Positions 19,929 through 32,331 are shown, counted from the stretch's first letter. The stretch: DNA of 64,000 bases from Urophycis tenuis (GCA_036785325.1 JAXIVH010000287.1:46001-110000), one strand, 5' to 3'. Notes: a model not told the origin generated them from the sequence alone. Program-made: numbers and translations.

Positions 19929-20050
19929 GATGAAAACAAAGTAAAGTTGAGTTAAGCTCTGTCTCGTGAGTCTTCATTAAGAAAGATAAAGTATAAGAAG
20001 TTTCCCAGGATATAATGCTATACTAAAATACTATCTAACTACCTATCTAG

Positions 20051-20454
20051 GCACTGACGTGGTGCCCTCTATTGTAGGGCATCTAAACGAAACATGTAGG
20101 TCAGGACAAACTGATCCTATAATTAGGTCAATTTGAGAATATTTAGGATCAGCACAGCAGCTAAACATTATGTTTGTGGGGCCTCTGGTGTTACAGCCTG
20201 GCCTGTGGCTCCCCGTCCCCAGCCTGGTATCATCAATACAATGTGTTGTAACCCCGCCCACCGCGCCTAGCCTCGCTCTGATTGGTCATTCCCGAGAGTC
20301 CGCCGCATTCAAACATCCGTCGTCGCCTTGTGTTGGTTGCGTGTTGTCATCGGACATATTTTTGTTGTTTTTGTTGAGTTTCCAGGCGTTCTGTCTTCGC
20401 GTGGTCGCATCTGCATGTCTAATAATTAACAACACGCATCGCAACGCCTCGTAC
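20051..20454 (+). promoter_or_regulatory. Presumed net1 promoter and 5' UTR
   Basis: GC-richer sequence with a CCAAT-box-like GATTGGTCA at 20279-20287 (ATTGG on plus, CCAAT on minus) in the 180 bp before the start codon. No TATA box at a fitting distance is obvious. Confidence 0.35.
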
Positions 20455-23400
20455 ATGGAGGAGGAACACGAGGAAGTGACCCGGAGCGGGATGAAGAACG
20501 AGAAGCAGCTCCGCAGGACGGCGTCCCGGGCGTCCAGGGCCGACCCTTCGTCCCCTGAAGCCAGGAGCAACAATAGGAAGAAGTACGGTTGAGCCACGAA
20601 ATGTTCGCTATGCAACGGGACCGGGTGGCTATTCGTATTTTAAAATCGTTGGCCTCGGATTTTCTTGTTAGTATTGTAGTCTCGTTGTATGAGCGGAGTC
20701 TCGCCCCCTCCATAGCCAGCCAGTGATCTGACAGGATCAGGCATGGTGGCTACCTCGTAGCGGTGGTATCTGAGGATCATTCTTTTACTTTATGTGGTTC
20801 ACTTATAAAACATTTATGACCACAATAATAATAACAACAGTGTCCTCTCTGCATGGGGTCTGATTTCCAGCAGCACACCATCGTAGTGCTGACCCTTCTC
20901 TGGGGACCATCGTTGTGTCCTCATACTTGATTGTGACCCGAAATATTAAAGCGCATTTGAAAGCGGTAGTAGATTTACATTGCGGATAAGCATAGGGCGT
21001 ACGTTTGAACACACATGGCGTCAAATAGGACTGTGTATATATTTGTATACATGTGCCATGTGATAACAAAGTACTTTTCGTTTGCTGACCGTCTGCAGAC
21101 CTCCACTGCAGAGAGGCAGTTCCTTTACCTTCCTGACTCCTGGGACATCATGGGACTTCACTCTGGTAAGTCCCCATCGAGAACAACAAGAATTCATTCA
21201 TTGTGTTTTTTATTGTGTGGCCGGCATCAGTGGTGAAGCTGGACCAGTTTTGGGTCTATACCGTCTAGGCGGTGAAAAAAATATACAATGTGTTGGATTG
21301 ATAGATAAATAGATAATAATATTATATTTACCCCCCACCAGAATAAATGTAAGATCTCCACCAGGTCACCCTTAAATGCAGCAAAATGCAGAAAATCACA
21401 TGGACAGAATCACCCCTGGCCGGCATGTTTTCATCTTTATATTTTTCTAAAATGATAACTAAAGTACTAAATAAGTAACTAAAGAACATACTTATTTTTT
21501 GATTAAATTATACAGTCGTTTTTTTTTTTTTGTCGTTTTTTAGTAGTTTTATTTTAAACCCAATGTGATTATTAGATTTGTGATATGTAAGTGCATCTAT
21601 TTTTGATGGCTTACTGGACCTGGAGAATACAACCAACACCATGCATTGGTATACGTTCACAGAAAAGAAAACGCAAAGATAAGGACGATGACACAGTCAG
21701 CCTCTCCAGCTTCGATCTCAAGGTGAGAGCACTTGTATTTTGGATAACTTCCCTGCCAAATCCTTTTAATTGTTTGCTACTCACATGCATGAATCACAAC
21801 AGAAACCAACCTCTTGTAACGCACCTGAAGTTCAGATGTTATCTGTTAAGGATTTCAGAAAAAAGAGAAGCGAGAAATCACTCTTAAAAATTCAAAATGG
21901 TAATTAATCACTTATAGATGATGGACAAATCACAGCTCTAGTGTGAATATGTGTATTGTTTTCTCAAGGAGCCTAGCAACAAGCGGGTGAGACCACTAGC
22001 CAAGGTGTCGTCCCTGGCCAACCTGATGTCCCCCTCTAAGAATGGAGCAGTCCGGCGCTTTGGGCAAACCCTTCAGGTAACCAGCAAGCGTCTTCACCCT
22101 GGCCCATATTGTGCACCTTTTGGGGTTAAGTTAAGATAAACCCTTATTTTACCAACAGCTGTGAGTCTGATAAGCTATTAGATGCCACTCTATAGTCGTA
22201 AAGTCCACCCAGGTGTTGTATGATGGATGGATCAGCCTGCCGTTTGGTACAGTCCACTGGGTATGCTGGCAGGTCGACAGATCTATAATGCATCTGGGTG
22301 GACACTTCCCAGTGCGATGTCACTAGAGGGTAGATTTTGAAATGGCTTCAAGAAGATTCAAGAAGTGTTTATTGTCATCACATCAAGGACATGACGAGAT
22401 TGTAGTAGCTGCCACAGTAATAGTGCATTCAATTATTGTTTTTAAAACAAAACAATAAATGGAGAAGGGGAGAAAAGATAAGAGGCCATAAAAATAGCCA
22501 TATGGCCCACACATACTTAAAAACAATGCAGACACACATTCGGAATGACGGAATGTTGGAATGACGGTAACGCAAATGAGGTTATTAAAGTAAATATAAA
22601 GTGATGAGATAAGATAAAATAAAAATAGAAAATCCAAGGGACCTGTAGATAAATATAAAGTGACAATATAAAAGTGACAATGTAAAAGTGACACAGTGCG
22701 TACTATTGTGAGGGTGAGGTAGGAAGGTGAGGTGCTGAGTTCAGTAACCTCGTGGCCCAGGGATAGAACCTATTCTTCAATCATTCTTCAATTGTAGTGC
22801 AATCAGGACCCTTAAAGGGATGGCTCTACATATGCCTGTATTTAATAGTAAACCTGTGCTCCTCAGTCCATGTCACGCAGTGACAGCAAGTCCCCGGGGA
22901 TGTCCCTCAGAGCCAGCAGCAAGGGGGTCGGCCCCACGCCCACCAAACGAAGGAACAGCACCCTGTGGTCCGAGAGCCTCGACGTCCATCAGAAGAGCAC
23001 CTTTTCCACCAAGGAGATCAAGAGACAGGAGGTAGTGTGGCAGGCTCTGTGGCGGGCCTGGCAATACAACTTTGAACCTGAATCAAGCATTTATATCATG
23101 GGGGCATTTAGCAGACGCTTTTGTCCAAAGCGACTTACAATCGGTACATTTGTGGGGTTCAACACGTGGACAGTTGGAGGAGAGGGGGATCGAGGGGATC
23201 GAACCGCCGACCCTACACTTAGTGGACGACCCGCTCTGTCCACCCGCTCTACCCACTGAGCTACTGCCGCCCCATTTATATGATGCTTAGCTTATGGTGG
23301 TTTTACTTAGTACTTCTCTCTCTCTCTCTCCTCAGGCGATCCATGAACTCTACAGGGGCGAGCAGGATCTCATTGAAGACCTCCAACTGGCACGGAAGGT

Positions 23401-26400
23401 GAGTGGGTCTGATTGCCTCCTAGCAGAGGGATGGATCCTTGCAGAGTGGATGGTAGTCAGGGTGTGCGGATGTCCCGGCCAGGAGGTTCTAGTTTCGAGC
23501 CCAGAACGTAGGCACCCTTAAGCAAGAAGATGAAGATGGCTAAATATTGATTTATTGCTGAAGTCACTTTGGTTGAACGCTCCTGCTCCATGACCCAATA
23601 GTAAATGGTAAAAGTACCATCACAACTACAACTGCTGTTGGTTATGGTCAGCGGTCTTGAACGAACCGTGGTTCTCCTTGCCTTCAGGCGTACCACGACC
23701 CCATGCTGAAGCTCTCCATCATGACGGAGGAGGAGCTGACACACATCTTTGGGGAGCTGCATGCCTACATTCCCCTGCATGAGGGTAAGCCTCGGTCTGG
23801 AGGCCTGAACTCTTAACCCATTCCCCTGCCCTTCGATCACAGAGGTGTATGAACCATGCCTGTGCCTTTCCGTGTCTGCAGATCTGTATGCAAAGCTAAC
23901 AGAGAGTGCTGCTGGTCCCAGTGGCACGGTGGGTCAGATTGGACAGATCATAATAGATTGGGTATGTATTTAAAACTGATGCAAGGTCAGGGACATCGCT
24001 GTGTATGGCTCTGCACCGATGATCTGTATTTATAACCATAGTTCTATAACATACTTTATAACTATATTTCTATATGAACATTTTAGTTTTGGTATCTTTT
24101 GTTAACGCCTTGGCTTTTTCCACCCAAATGGCTATTACTGCCCTGTATCTGACCTGACGTTCAAATTTCCTTACTTTTTGAATTGTCTGGCATTTCCTGC
24201 TGAACATTTTTGGCGCCTGATATAAATGTTGATATTGAAACACTGTTGACTCGGAACACACAGAACAGTTAATACCACTCGCGGGCTAACATTGACACAG
24301 GCAATAGTTTGAACTGCACAAAGGGAAACCGACTGTTGCCGCGTCTCCTTCCCTCCCGCAGTTACCTGGCCTGAATTCCTACAAGGTCTACTGCAGCAAC
24401 CAGCTGGCCGCCAAGGCGCTGCTGGACCAGAAGAAGCAGGACAAGCGGGTGCAGGACTTCCTGCAGCGCTGCCTGGAGTCGCCCTTCAGCAGGAAGCTGG
24501 ACCTCTGGAGCTTCCTGGACATCCCGCGGTCGCGCCTGGTCAAGTACCCGCTGCTGTTCAGGGAGATCCTCCGGCACACGCCGCCCGAGCACCCGGACGT
24601 GGCCAGTCTGGAAACGGCCGTACGTTTTTCTCCTCGTTGTCGTCTCATCGGGACCCTTCTGTCCTCCCCCGCCGCGCGCACACTGTAGTAGCTGCTAACC
24701 GGGGACACAGCGAGGACACTGCCCAAGTGGTGATTGCGTCGCTATAGTACCGCTCGGACATGTACGAGACGGATACAAGCCATTCATAAGCAGGTCGATG
24801 GAAGGCATGTGGCTCAGGAAGGCCTGCTTATGAGCTGGGGTCATTGGGGATCGAACCCAGGACTTTCCACAACGCTATCCTTAAACATTTTAGCCATCTT
24901 TAACAATTATGAAAGGGTATCAGTGCATCCTTATTGGTTATGATTCCAGTAATGGCGATTGGCAATGGCCATTTTATTTTAGGAGCAATCTTGTCATATT
25001 TGTTGACATTCTCTTGACATCCCAACAGTAATCAATCAATCAATCAAAATTCGGAGAAAAAAAATCCAGCTATTGCAGACCTGTAATAAGCCTGTTCAAT
25101 CATTTAGCAATAATTCGGTCTGATTGAAACGATTGGGTGGCCTACCTGTCTGTCTAACTGCCTGCCCGGCTACCAGCGAGCGCTCTGCCCAACCTATCGC
25201 TAAAGCCAGCGCGCTAGTGACGTGTTTTGGGGAGTGGCTCTGGAAGAAGGCCTGAAGGTAGGGATGGGATCTGTTGTGTTGGGCTACTTTCAAAATCTAG
25301 CTTCCTCCGCCCGGTTTCTCTCCCAAGTTGCTCATCCAGTAGCGCGAGGCTAACTGAGTGCTGGCGTTCCGCAGATGGCCATAATCCAGGGGATCCTGTC
25401 CGACATCAACGTGAAGAAAGGGGAGTCGGAGTGCCAGTACTACATCGACAGGCTGGAGTACCTGGACGACCGGCAGAGAGACCCTCTGATTGACAGCTGC
25501 AAGAGCCTGTTGTGCCACGGAGAGCTGAGGAACAAGAGCGGCTCGGTGAGAATCCCGGTGATATGACGTCATGTCACCGAAGTGTGGCTGACATGACGTC
25601 ACACGCAACCACACGGCCCCGTCGCCACGCATTTCTGTAGTCTCAACGCCACACTTTGAAACGGGGCCACTTGAGTTATTAACAAACGAACGCTTCCGCC
25701 GTTGTGTCCCGACCGCAGAAGCTCCACGTGTTCCTCTTCTCTGAGCTGATGGTGCTGACCCGGCCGGTGACCCGCAACGAGAGGAGCTGCTTCCAGGTGT
25801 ACCGGCTGCCCATCCCCGTGCGGGACCTGGCCCTGGAGGACCTGCAGGACGGGGACGTCCGCATGGGCGGCTCCTTCAGAGGGGCCTTCACCACCGGGGA
25901 GAAAGGTGGGCGGAGCCGCATTTGACCTGCGCTAACGGGACAATGCTCGCCAGCAGTCGATTGCAACCTACTGGATGCCGAAGGTCACACGCGTGCTGGT
26001 GTTGACCTCACTAGCGTGGGCTCATAAGGGCGGCAGTAGCTCAGTGGGTAGAGCGGGGTGGACAGAGCGGGTCGTCCGCTAACCGTAGGGTCGGCGGTTC
26101 GATCCCCTTGACCCCCTTCCTCCTCCAACTGTCCACATGTCGAACCCCACAAATGTACTGATTGTAACTCGCTTTGGACGAAAGCGTCTGCTAAATGCCC
26201 CCTTTTTAAGTCCACCTGCAGGCCACTCCCGTGTTCACGCGTTCACGCTCGTTCTTTGTCCCCCACAGCCAAGAACGTGTTCCGTGTGAGCTCCCTGGAC
26301 CCGTCGCACGGCCAGTCCCACACCCTGCAGGTCACCGACGTCTACCACAAGCAGCAGTGGCTGAACTGCCTGCGCAGCGCCATGGCCCAGCAGCCGGCCG

Positions 26401-26564
26401 GGCCCCCCCGCTGGGCCGCCACGGCGCCGCGGCGCCGGTCCTCCGCCGCCTCCATCGACGGCGAGGCGGCGGACGAGAACTGCCCGGAGGTTCTGCCCCG
26501 GAGCAAGGCGAGGCTGGACAAGAGGTTCCGCGGGTCGCTGAAGAGGAAGGAGACTGGGGTGTAA
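20455..26564 (+). CDS. net1: Neuroepithelial cell-transforming gene 1 protein, RhoA GEF (12 exons)
   Basis: Dbl-family exchange factor for RhoA. Exons: 20455-20582, 21099-21165, 21663-21722, 21969-22076, 22867-23031, 23336-23398, 23688-23784, 23882-23961, 24362-24619, 25375-25545, 25719-25905, 26269-26564; all phases agree, 559 aa (human long isoform 596). The N-terminus carries RGSSFTFLTPG, WDFTLKRKRKDKDDD and EPSNKRVRPLAKVSSLANL, the NLS-bearing region of long NET1. The DH domain starts near residue 177 (AIHELYRGEQDLIEDL) and includes RVQDFLQRCLESPF and LVKYPLLFREILRHTP. The PH domain follows (KLHVFLFSELMVLTRPV to KQQWLNCLRSAMA). The C-terminus KRKETGV is a PDZ ligand corresponding to KRKETLV of human NET1, which with NGAVRRFGQT separates it from ARHGEF3. 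SINEs sit in introns 5 and 11. Confidence 0.96.
22340..22790 (-). repeat. Probable interspersed repeat in net1 intron 4
   Basis: Starts with TTCAAGAAGTGTTTATTGTC, a common 3' end of fish interspersed repeats read on the minus strand, followed by AT-rich sequence with duplicated AATAT/AAAGTGACA and GGAATGACGG segments. I cannot assign a family. Confidence 0.35.
23099..23272 (-). mobile_element. tRNA-derived SINE, copy 1 (net1 intron 5)
   Basis: On the minus strand it begins GGCGGCAGTAGCTCAGTGGG (tRNA-like head with an A box), has a B box GGCGGTTCGATCC, then CAACTGTCCACGTGTTGAAC, and ends in AAGCGTCTGCTAAATGCCCC. Two other copies are at 26029 and 36010 with the same extent. Not a functional tRNA: no cloverleaf 3' half. 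Confidence 0.8.
25564..25601. repeat. Inverted repeat with two CRE sites, net1 intron 10
   Basis: TGACGTCATGTCA (25564-25576) and its exact reverse complement TGACATGACGTCA (25589-25601) are separated by 12 bp. Each arm contains a full CRE palindrome TGACGTCA. A regulatory role is inference. Confidence 0.6.
26029..26202 (+). mobile_element. tRNA-derived SINE, copy 2 (net1 intron 11)
   Basis: Same element as at 23099 but on the plus strand: head GGCGGCAGTAGCTCAGTGGG, B box GGCGGTTCGATCC at about 26093, tail with CGTCTGCTAAATGCCCCC. It ends about 65 bp before the last net1 exon. Confidence 0.8.
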
Positions 26565-27841
26565 GGGGGGGGAGGGGGGAGGCCTGTGGAGTGCCGTGGA
26601 GAGATGCTCCTGCTGCAAAGTGCGTGGGCGTATGGCTGTTGGATCGGCGGCCATCTTGTTTGAACAAAGAGTTCACGTGGAAACCACTGTATTATGTGTC
26701 TTGAGTCCGAGTTGATTAGCCTGGCTGTGCTAAGTTTGTATTCGAAACGGGGGAGGGGAACTCCCCTCCAATCACTTCCGTCCAAAACTTATCGATTACT
26801 TGTTCTGTTTTGTTTTCTGATTTAGAGGGGAAAAAAAAGGAGTGTATTTAGTTTACAAAATATGTTTCTGATGTTTGTTTACGTGCAGCAGTTAAATATT
26901 TGTGACATTTGTTTTACATAATTTAACATTTACACCACTTTTGTAGCTCTTAAGAATTTGATTGTTTTAAATTCAAATTAATTTCCCTTTTATATTTGTA
27001 AGTGTCTGTGAAGGCAAAAGAAAAAAGAGAACTCCGAACATTGATTTGTAAATCGTGTCGTTTCAAGGAGGGAGAAGCCGTGGTCCAAGAGATCCAAGTT
27101 CTTTTGAGAATTGGATTGATTTGTAAGGTGAACGAAACATTTCATAGAAATTAGATTAAGATGCCTTGCTGTATGTTGTGCAAAACATTGTGGGAATCGA
27201 CTAGTATTGTGTAATGTGAATCTACTTACTGAGAATGATTACAGGAAGAAAATAAATCTCTTTGTGGGTTTGATTTCATATGTCCTGTATTTGTCTATTT
27301 ACCCAAATTACATTCACTTAGATGATTGTATATACATATTCACATTCACAATTCACAAAAGAGGTATTAATATGTTCAAATTATTACAGTTTTACTGTAC
27401 ATTTCTGTGCTAATTCCATGTATGATGAAACAATTTCCCAAATAATTCCTAAAATATATAACATTCACTTTTTCCTGATAAAATGGGACAAGCCCCAGAT
27501 TGACAAAAAGGAGATTCAAGTTTGCAGAAATGTGACATAGATCCGCTTGTGATATTTGTGGCAGGAAGAGAAACAAAGTGCAGAACTGAAATCTAGAGCA
27601 GTGGCTCCCAGTGTGTTTGGACCAGTGACCCCGTTATTCAGACCAAAAGTTCAGACCTAACTTCTGAAGTGTTGTAGCAGTTCCGTAGAAGCTTGCTTAT
27701 GGCTATGAATCATGGTATAAATCATATAATAACATAATTAGAAAAATAAAGTATCATCTCTATCAGTCAACTATAGCTAAGTCCACAATCTCCCGCGAGC
27801 CCACGTGAACACAACGCCGGTGACCGCTGACCTGGGGCGCC
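26565..27841. other. net1 3' UTR and convergent spacer to asb13
   Basis: net1 and asb13 converge here. AATAAA at 27251-27256 and 27745-27750 on the plus strand are candidate net1 polyadenylation signals. No clear AATAAA on the minus strand lies close to the asb13 stop. Nothing else coding is visible. Confidence 0.5.
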
Positions 27842-30800
27842 TCAGAGGGGATCAACAGGGGAGGCCGCGTAACAGAGGAACCCTCTGATGCTCCGGGGCA
27901 AGTCCAGCTGGGAAACCACCGCGAGTGTCTTTGTGCCGAAGGTTCTTCTAAAGGCCAGTCTGCTGATCTGCTGGAGACTGAGCGGTGTGCCTGATGAAGG
28001 GCAGGAGAAGGAACGTGTGAATGAAGCAGCACGACCTGAAAACACTGCGTTTTTAGATGGAGGTACACTTTCAGGAGGATCGGGATGTGGTCGTGGAGCG
28101 TGAGTTCCACTGAGTCCGTCTTGCTGAACGTCCCTTGAAGGTGTGATATTCGACGTATAATGGCTGGGTTATGCTTCATTTATGCTTCCGCGTTGACGCA
28201 ACGCTGGGGGCTTGCGGACCCTTTACGTCCCCTTTGCGTCCAACGCAAGGTGCCTGACGTGCACCTCCCAAAAATCCTAGACGCACGTTGAGGCGACACA
28301 ACACCAACTTTGGCTTTGGCTGTGATTGGTCCGCGAACTACATTCGCTGGAGATCGCTTTTCCGGTTTCCACTCGTAAACACCGCTACGGTGTGATAAAT
28401 GCTTTGACTGATTGGCGACAACACTTTTGCCTTCAATTCTGTAAACTTTTTTTTTTTACTCGCTAGTAATCCATATGTTATGACCATAATGGTCATTCTG
28501 GTCCCTCTACCGGTGTGGCATTGAATTGCATTTCGACGTGTAAACCCCACGCAGAACCATCACGGGCTCATGACTGCGTCCGAGCAACTGCGTGGCCATC
28601 GCGTGATCACTACGTGATCACTACGCGGAAGCATAACTCCTTAAGTGTATATTCTTATAACATAAACCAAGCTTACTTTCAAAGAACTCCAGGCAGAGAT
28701 AAGCAGGAGATCCCGAGCTGGCGTAATGGATGGGTTTCTTGCCAAGGTTGTCCCTGGCGTACACGTTCCCCCCAAACTCCACCAGGAGGTCGATCAGGCC
28801 TACGTGCTTGACCTTAGCGGCGTGATGCAGGGCTGTCTCGTGCAGCTTGGCCGCGTTGACGTTTGCACCTTGAGGATGAAAGATAAAAAATCTCTTGAAG
28901 TAACAGAACACGTTTTGTTGTGCAATAAAAAAAAAAGGCTTGGCGACTTACAGTGATGTATTGCGTCATTGTTTATTACAAGGAAATAACTGCCATCCTT
29001 TTAAGGTTCACCGAGTGACAGTGAATAAATCAAATGTGGTGTGGGAACCATCATTCATTTCAGCAGGGTTTGGACCCACCTGCCTGGAGGAGCACTTTTG
29101 CGCAGTCATAATGTTTCCTGGCACAGGCGACGTGAAGCGGGGTTCCGAAGTGGCAATCATGGGCCTCCATGAGGGCCCCTTCATCAATCATGAGCTGAAC
29201 ACAGTCAGCATTCCCTGTCACAAAAACACATGAATGAGCACACAATGTCCAACAAGGTTAGTTTTCACATTTTTGCAACCCAACTGTAAACACCCTTCAG
29301 CGATAACGCCTAATCCCTGCCTCCTTATTTATGACAAGTGTCTAAAAATGCACTGTAACTCTGGCTCTAAATGGCTACACAGTAAGCAGTGAAATGGTGT
29401 GCAGCCTTCGTTACTAAAACGGCCCGTGTCCATGAACGACGTGAACACCGCTACCTGGATCCCAACACTACCAACACATAATCACCGTCTTCATCTGCAC
29501 TTAAATAAACAGGTCTTTTTTTCTCCACGTTTGGCACCCGTCAAGTGAACACACCTCCCATGCACGCCTCGTGAAGGGGCGAGAAGGTGAACAGAGGGGG
29601 GTTAACCGTGGCCCCATACTGCAGCAGCAGCTTCACACAGTCCAGGCTCCCGGCAGCGCACGCGTCACACAGCGGGGTGCTGCTGTCGATGTTCCGCGCG
29701 TCCACCTTTGTGTGGGCACAGACAGACGAGAACACGTTCAGACATCCCCAGCACCACAGAACCTTCGCTAGGGTTGTTCATGCTTTATTGCTCATGTACT
29801 AGTTTATTGAGTCACTCAGCCAAAGCTTTTACCCGAAGCGAACCGACATCAGATTCCGATGCAAGGGTTTTAAGTAGCAGGTAGGGGTTAGAGCGCTTGC
29901 TAAAGGATGCCCACAAGCATTCAGTGATGACACTGGTAGTCAAACCCAGTACCTTTCGTCTGGGAGTCATCCTAGCATCTTAGCCACTACACTACCCTAT
30001 GTTTGTCTTCTTGTTCCTCAGATGTCCCCCCCCCTTAACAATCCCCTCTTCTGTTCCTTCTCAAGGTTTCTTCCCTTTAGATTTGGGGATGTTTTTCTTG
30101 ACCTGGAGAAGGCTTGGAGTCATGGGCCTGTCAGGCTCTTGAGACTTCGACTGTGACGACTGGATGAATACTTATATATCTCACCTGTGCGCCAGCGAGC
30201 AGAAGAAGCCTTACACATTGGGTCTGTCCTTGTATGCACGCCTCATGCAAGGGGGTGATGGAATCCACAGCCACAATGTTAACCGCCGCACCTCCCTGGA
30301 TGAGCCGCTGCAGCTCGTGTGTTCTGCCCTGGGCCGCAGCCTCGTGCACTGCGGAGCGGTCCGTCCAGAACCCCAGACCGTGAGCTGAGGACATAGGAAC
30401 ACATGGCAGGGGTTTGAATCCATCTCGGCCATTTTTAAGAAAGATGACCACCTTCTAAAACATGATGCAAATGTTTAAGTTGGGCCAATAATACTTCTAT
30501 TTCTATTTTATTCTACTTTATTTTATGTTTATGTTTCTTGACTTTTGCAGTACTTGCTTTTTACTTCTACTTTCTAATATTCTTGTTGTCTGTTATGCAC
30601 CAATATACCAAGGCAAATTCCTCGTATGTGAAAACTACTTGGCAATAAATCAATGCTGATTCTGATTCTGATCACTATTCAACAGACATGGGACTTGTTC
30701 TTACATTTCAATATATTCGATATGTATAATAAAGAGGATTAAAAAGTCACGTGTGTATATCTGATCTCCTACCCTCACACTAAAAATCGTATGGAAGCCA

Positions 30801-31256
30801 AGTAATGATATGAGGTCATCAACAACAGGGCCAACCCATCCAGAACCGTAGCAAGCGTTGAATGGAGGAGCTCATAACTAAAGGGACAGTAACTCATAAA
30901 CGTCATAACTGTATTATAACTATTTTGGTATCTGGGTAGTAAAGGCACTGGACAGAATAGGTTAAATCCGAATATGTTAGCCAGACTAACGAGATTATCT
31001 ACCATGCACTTAAAATACCGCTCGGTGCTTCGCCAAGCCTGCTATGCAAAGCTTCTACCAACCATTCTGCAGCGTACTGATATCATACTGTATGTGTACT
31101 GATATCATACTGTATGTGTACTAATATCATACTGTATGTATACTGATATCGTACTCTATGTATATTGATATACTGTATGAATACGAAGTAGAAAAGCACA
31201 ATGAGATTACCTATGTCTCCAAACAAGGATGGTCTGGAACGAGCATTAATATCCAT
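27842..31256 (-). CDS. asb13: Ankyrin repeat and SOCS box protein 13 (6 exons)
   Basis: Substrate adaptor of a cullin-5 ubiquitin ligase. Exons in transcript order: 31256-31211, 30384-30185, 29705-29555, 29214-29080, 28868-28677, 27990-27842; phases agree, 290 aa (human 278). The short first exon encodes MDINARSRPSLFGDI, like the F-x-GD segment that opens ASB13. Ankyrin repeats follow: FWTDRSAVHEAAAQGR, DSITPLHEACIQGQ, NIDSSTPLCDACAAGSLDCV, FTFSPLHEACMGGNADCV, HFGTPLHVACARKHYDCAKV, LHETALHHAAKVKHVGLIDL and ARDNLGKKPIHYA. The SOCS box is STPLSLQQISRLAFRR to LDLPRSIRGFL; the last residues after it diverge from the usual ending with SY. Orientation between net1 and tasor2 matches the human NET1-ASB13-TASOR2 order. 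Introns contain a MITE-like element (intron 5), a tRNA-like SINE (intron 2) and a 22-bp repeat (intron 1). Confidence 0.92.
28166..28640. mobile_element. MITE-like element in asb13 intron 5
   Basis: The left end has GGGTTATGCTTC followed by TTATGCTTCCGCG; the right end ends CGCGGAAGCATAACTCC, its reverse complement. Between them is 450 bp with no ORF. Terminal inverted repeats of this kind are common in fish Harbinger-type MITEs. I could not define a clean target-site duplication. Confidence 0.5.
29868..29998 (-). mobile_element. Degenerate tRNA-derived SINE head (asb13 intron 2)
   Basis: On the minus strand GTAGTGTAGTGGCTAAGATG is A-box-like and GGTACTGGGTTTGACTACC is B-box-like, with GACTCCCAGACGAAAGG between. 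A relative with the same GACTCCCAGA...GGTTCTGGGTTC core is at 55930-56035. Confidence 0.45.
31075..31185. repeat. 22-bp minisatellite, asb13 intron 1
   Basis: About five tandem copies of TACTGATATCATACTGTATG plus TG, with substitutions increasing to the right. Confidence 0.9.
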
Positions 31257-32267
31257 TTCATGATAACTCTAGTCTTTCACAAAACCCAAATGTTAACCCA
31301 CTTTAACCGTGCAATGACTGCATAATTGACGTGTTACCAACTCAAACACAAGGCAGCGTTGTTTGTTAGATTTCCGACGCCGTTGACTTCCCGGGCGAAC
31401 ATTTAACTACGTCACAAAAAGGGTTCGTGTGTCTCCGCCACGCCGTGGCCACGCCGGGAATTACAAAAACACAGCGACGGGAGTGCGGAGCTAATCATGG
31501 AGCTAATGGTACACGGCTATGATGACGGCGCCATGTTGGGAGGGACCGTGGTTTGGTCTGTCGGTTAATACCACTTTCTTGCAAAAGAAAGGAAGATGCC
31601 GTTTCCGCGGACCGCATTCACCCGACCTTAGTTTTTCTTATATACATATACACTTGCAAGAGTACCCATGGTTTTGAAAGAACATATACGGTCCAAATAC
31701 TACAGTAACCCGTGTAACAGCAACAACGTTTGTTAAGGGAACACAATGCTTCAGTTGGTTTAGTCACAAGATGGTGCCCAGCGTGACGTCACGTCACGCT
31801 CCCTACAATAGGGATAACATTGTCACCTTCCTAAAATAATGGCCGAAGTAATTTTTTTGACAAAAATGATTTGGTTGCCTAAATCATCTCCTCATGATGC
31901 TGACTAACACAGGTAAAATTCCTCACATCCTGACTTGAACAGATCATGTTTTACCCCTGTAGTAGCCTATTATGGAGCAATGGATGGATCAGTTCATATT
32001 AGGTTCAGTTTTTTTGAAAAACCTGAAGAGATTACTTGGGCCATTAGTTTAGGAAGGTAACGAAATGAAAGTCATATTCTAAACAATTTCTATCCATAGA
32101 AACTGTTGTTTTAAAATGTGATGTTGGGTTAAAACCTGGCACTGCTGATTGCAAGATAAGATAAGGCAGAGATGGTGGATACTAAGTGACATTCAGACGA
32201 GTCATAAATCAGTGCAAATTGTTTTTATTATAATAACATTTGTAAACCAGTTCAGGAGACTGGATTG

Positions 32268-32270
32268 ACC

Positions 32271-32331
<61 letters not shown>

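Larger units (their letters stand above)
18785..20030 (+). mobile_element. Ty3/Gypsy retrotransposon remnant: integrase end, polypurine tract and LTR-like segment
   Basis: The piece starts abruptly after the CTAT repeat, carries the end of a pol gene, then a polypurine tract AAGGGGGGAGGAAA at about 19748, then a TGTTATGTTTGTACTG start typical of an LTR near 19762. The LTR-like segment contains a large palindrome. The right edge near 20030 runs back into CTATCTAACTACCTATCTAG, so the remnant seems to be inside the CTAT microsatellite. The 5' LTR, gag and most of pol are missing. Confidence 0.6.

Noticed and set aside
23099..23272. tRNA gene
   Set aside because: A and B boxes are present but no acceptor stem or 3' half; the same unit occurs three times with a non-tRNA tail, so it is a SINE.
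20455..26564. ARHGEF3 instead of NET1
   Set aside because: ARHGEF3 shares the DH-PH core, but RGSSFTFLTPG, NGAVRRFGQT and the KRKETGV end are NET1 features, and asb13 and tasor2 follow as in the human NET1 locus.
31490..31580. asb13 start codon in the GC-rich block upstream of 31256
   Set aside because: ATGs there hit stops or lead to frames without homology; the short exon at 31211-31256 gives an ASB13-like start with a matching phase and donor.
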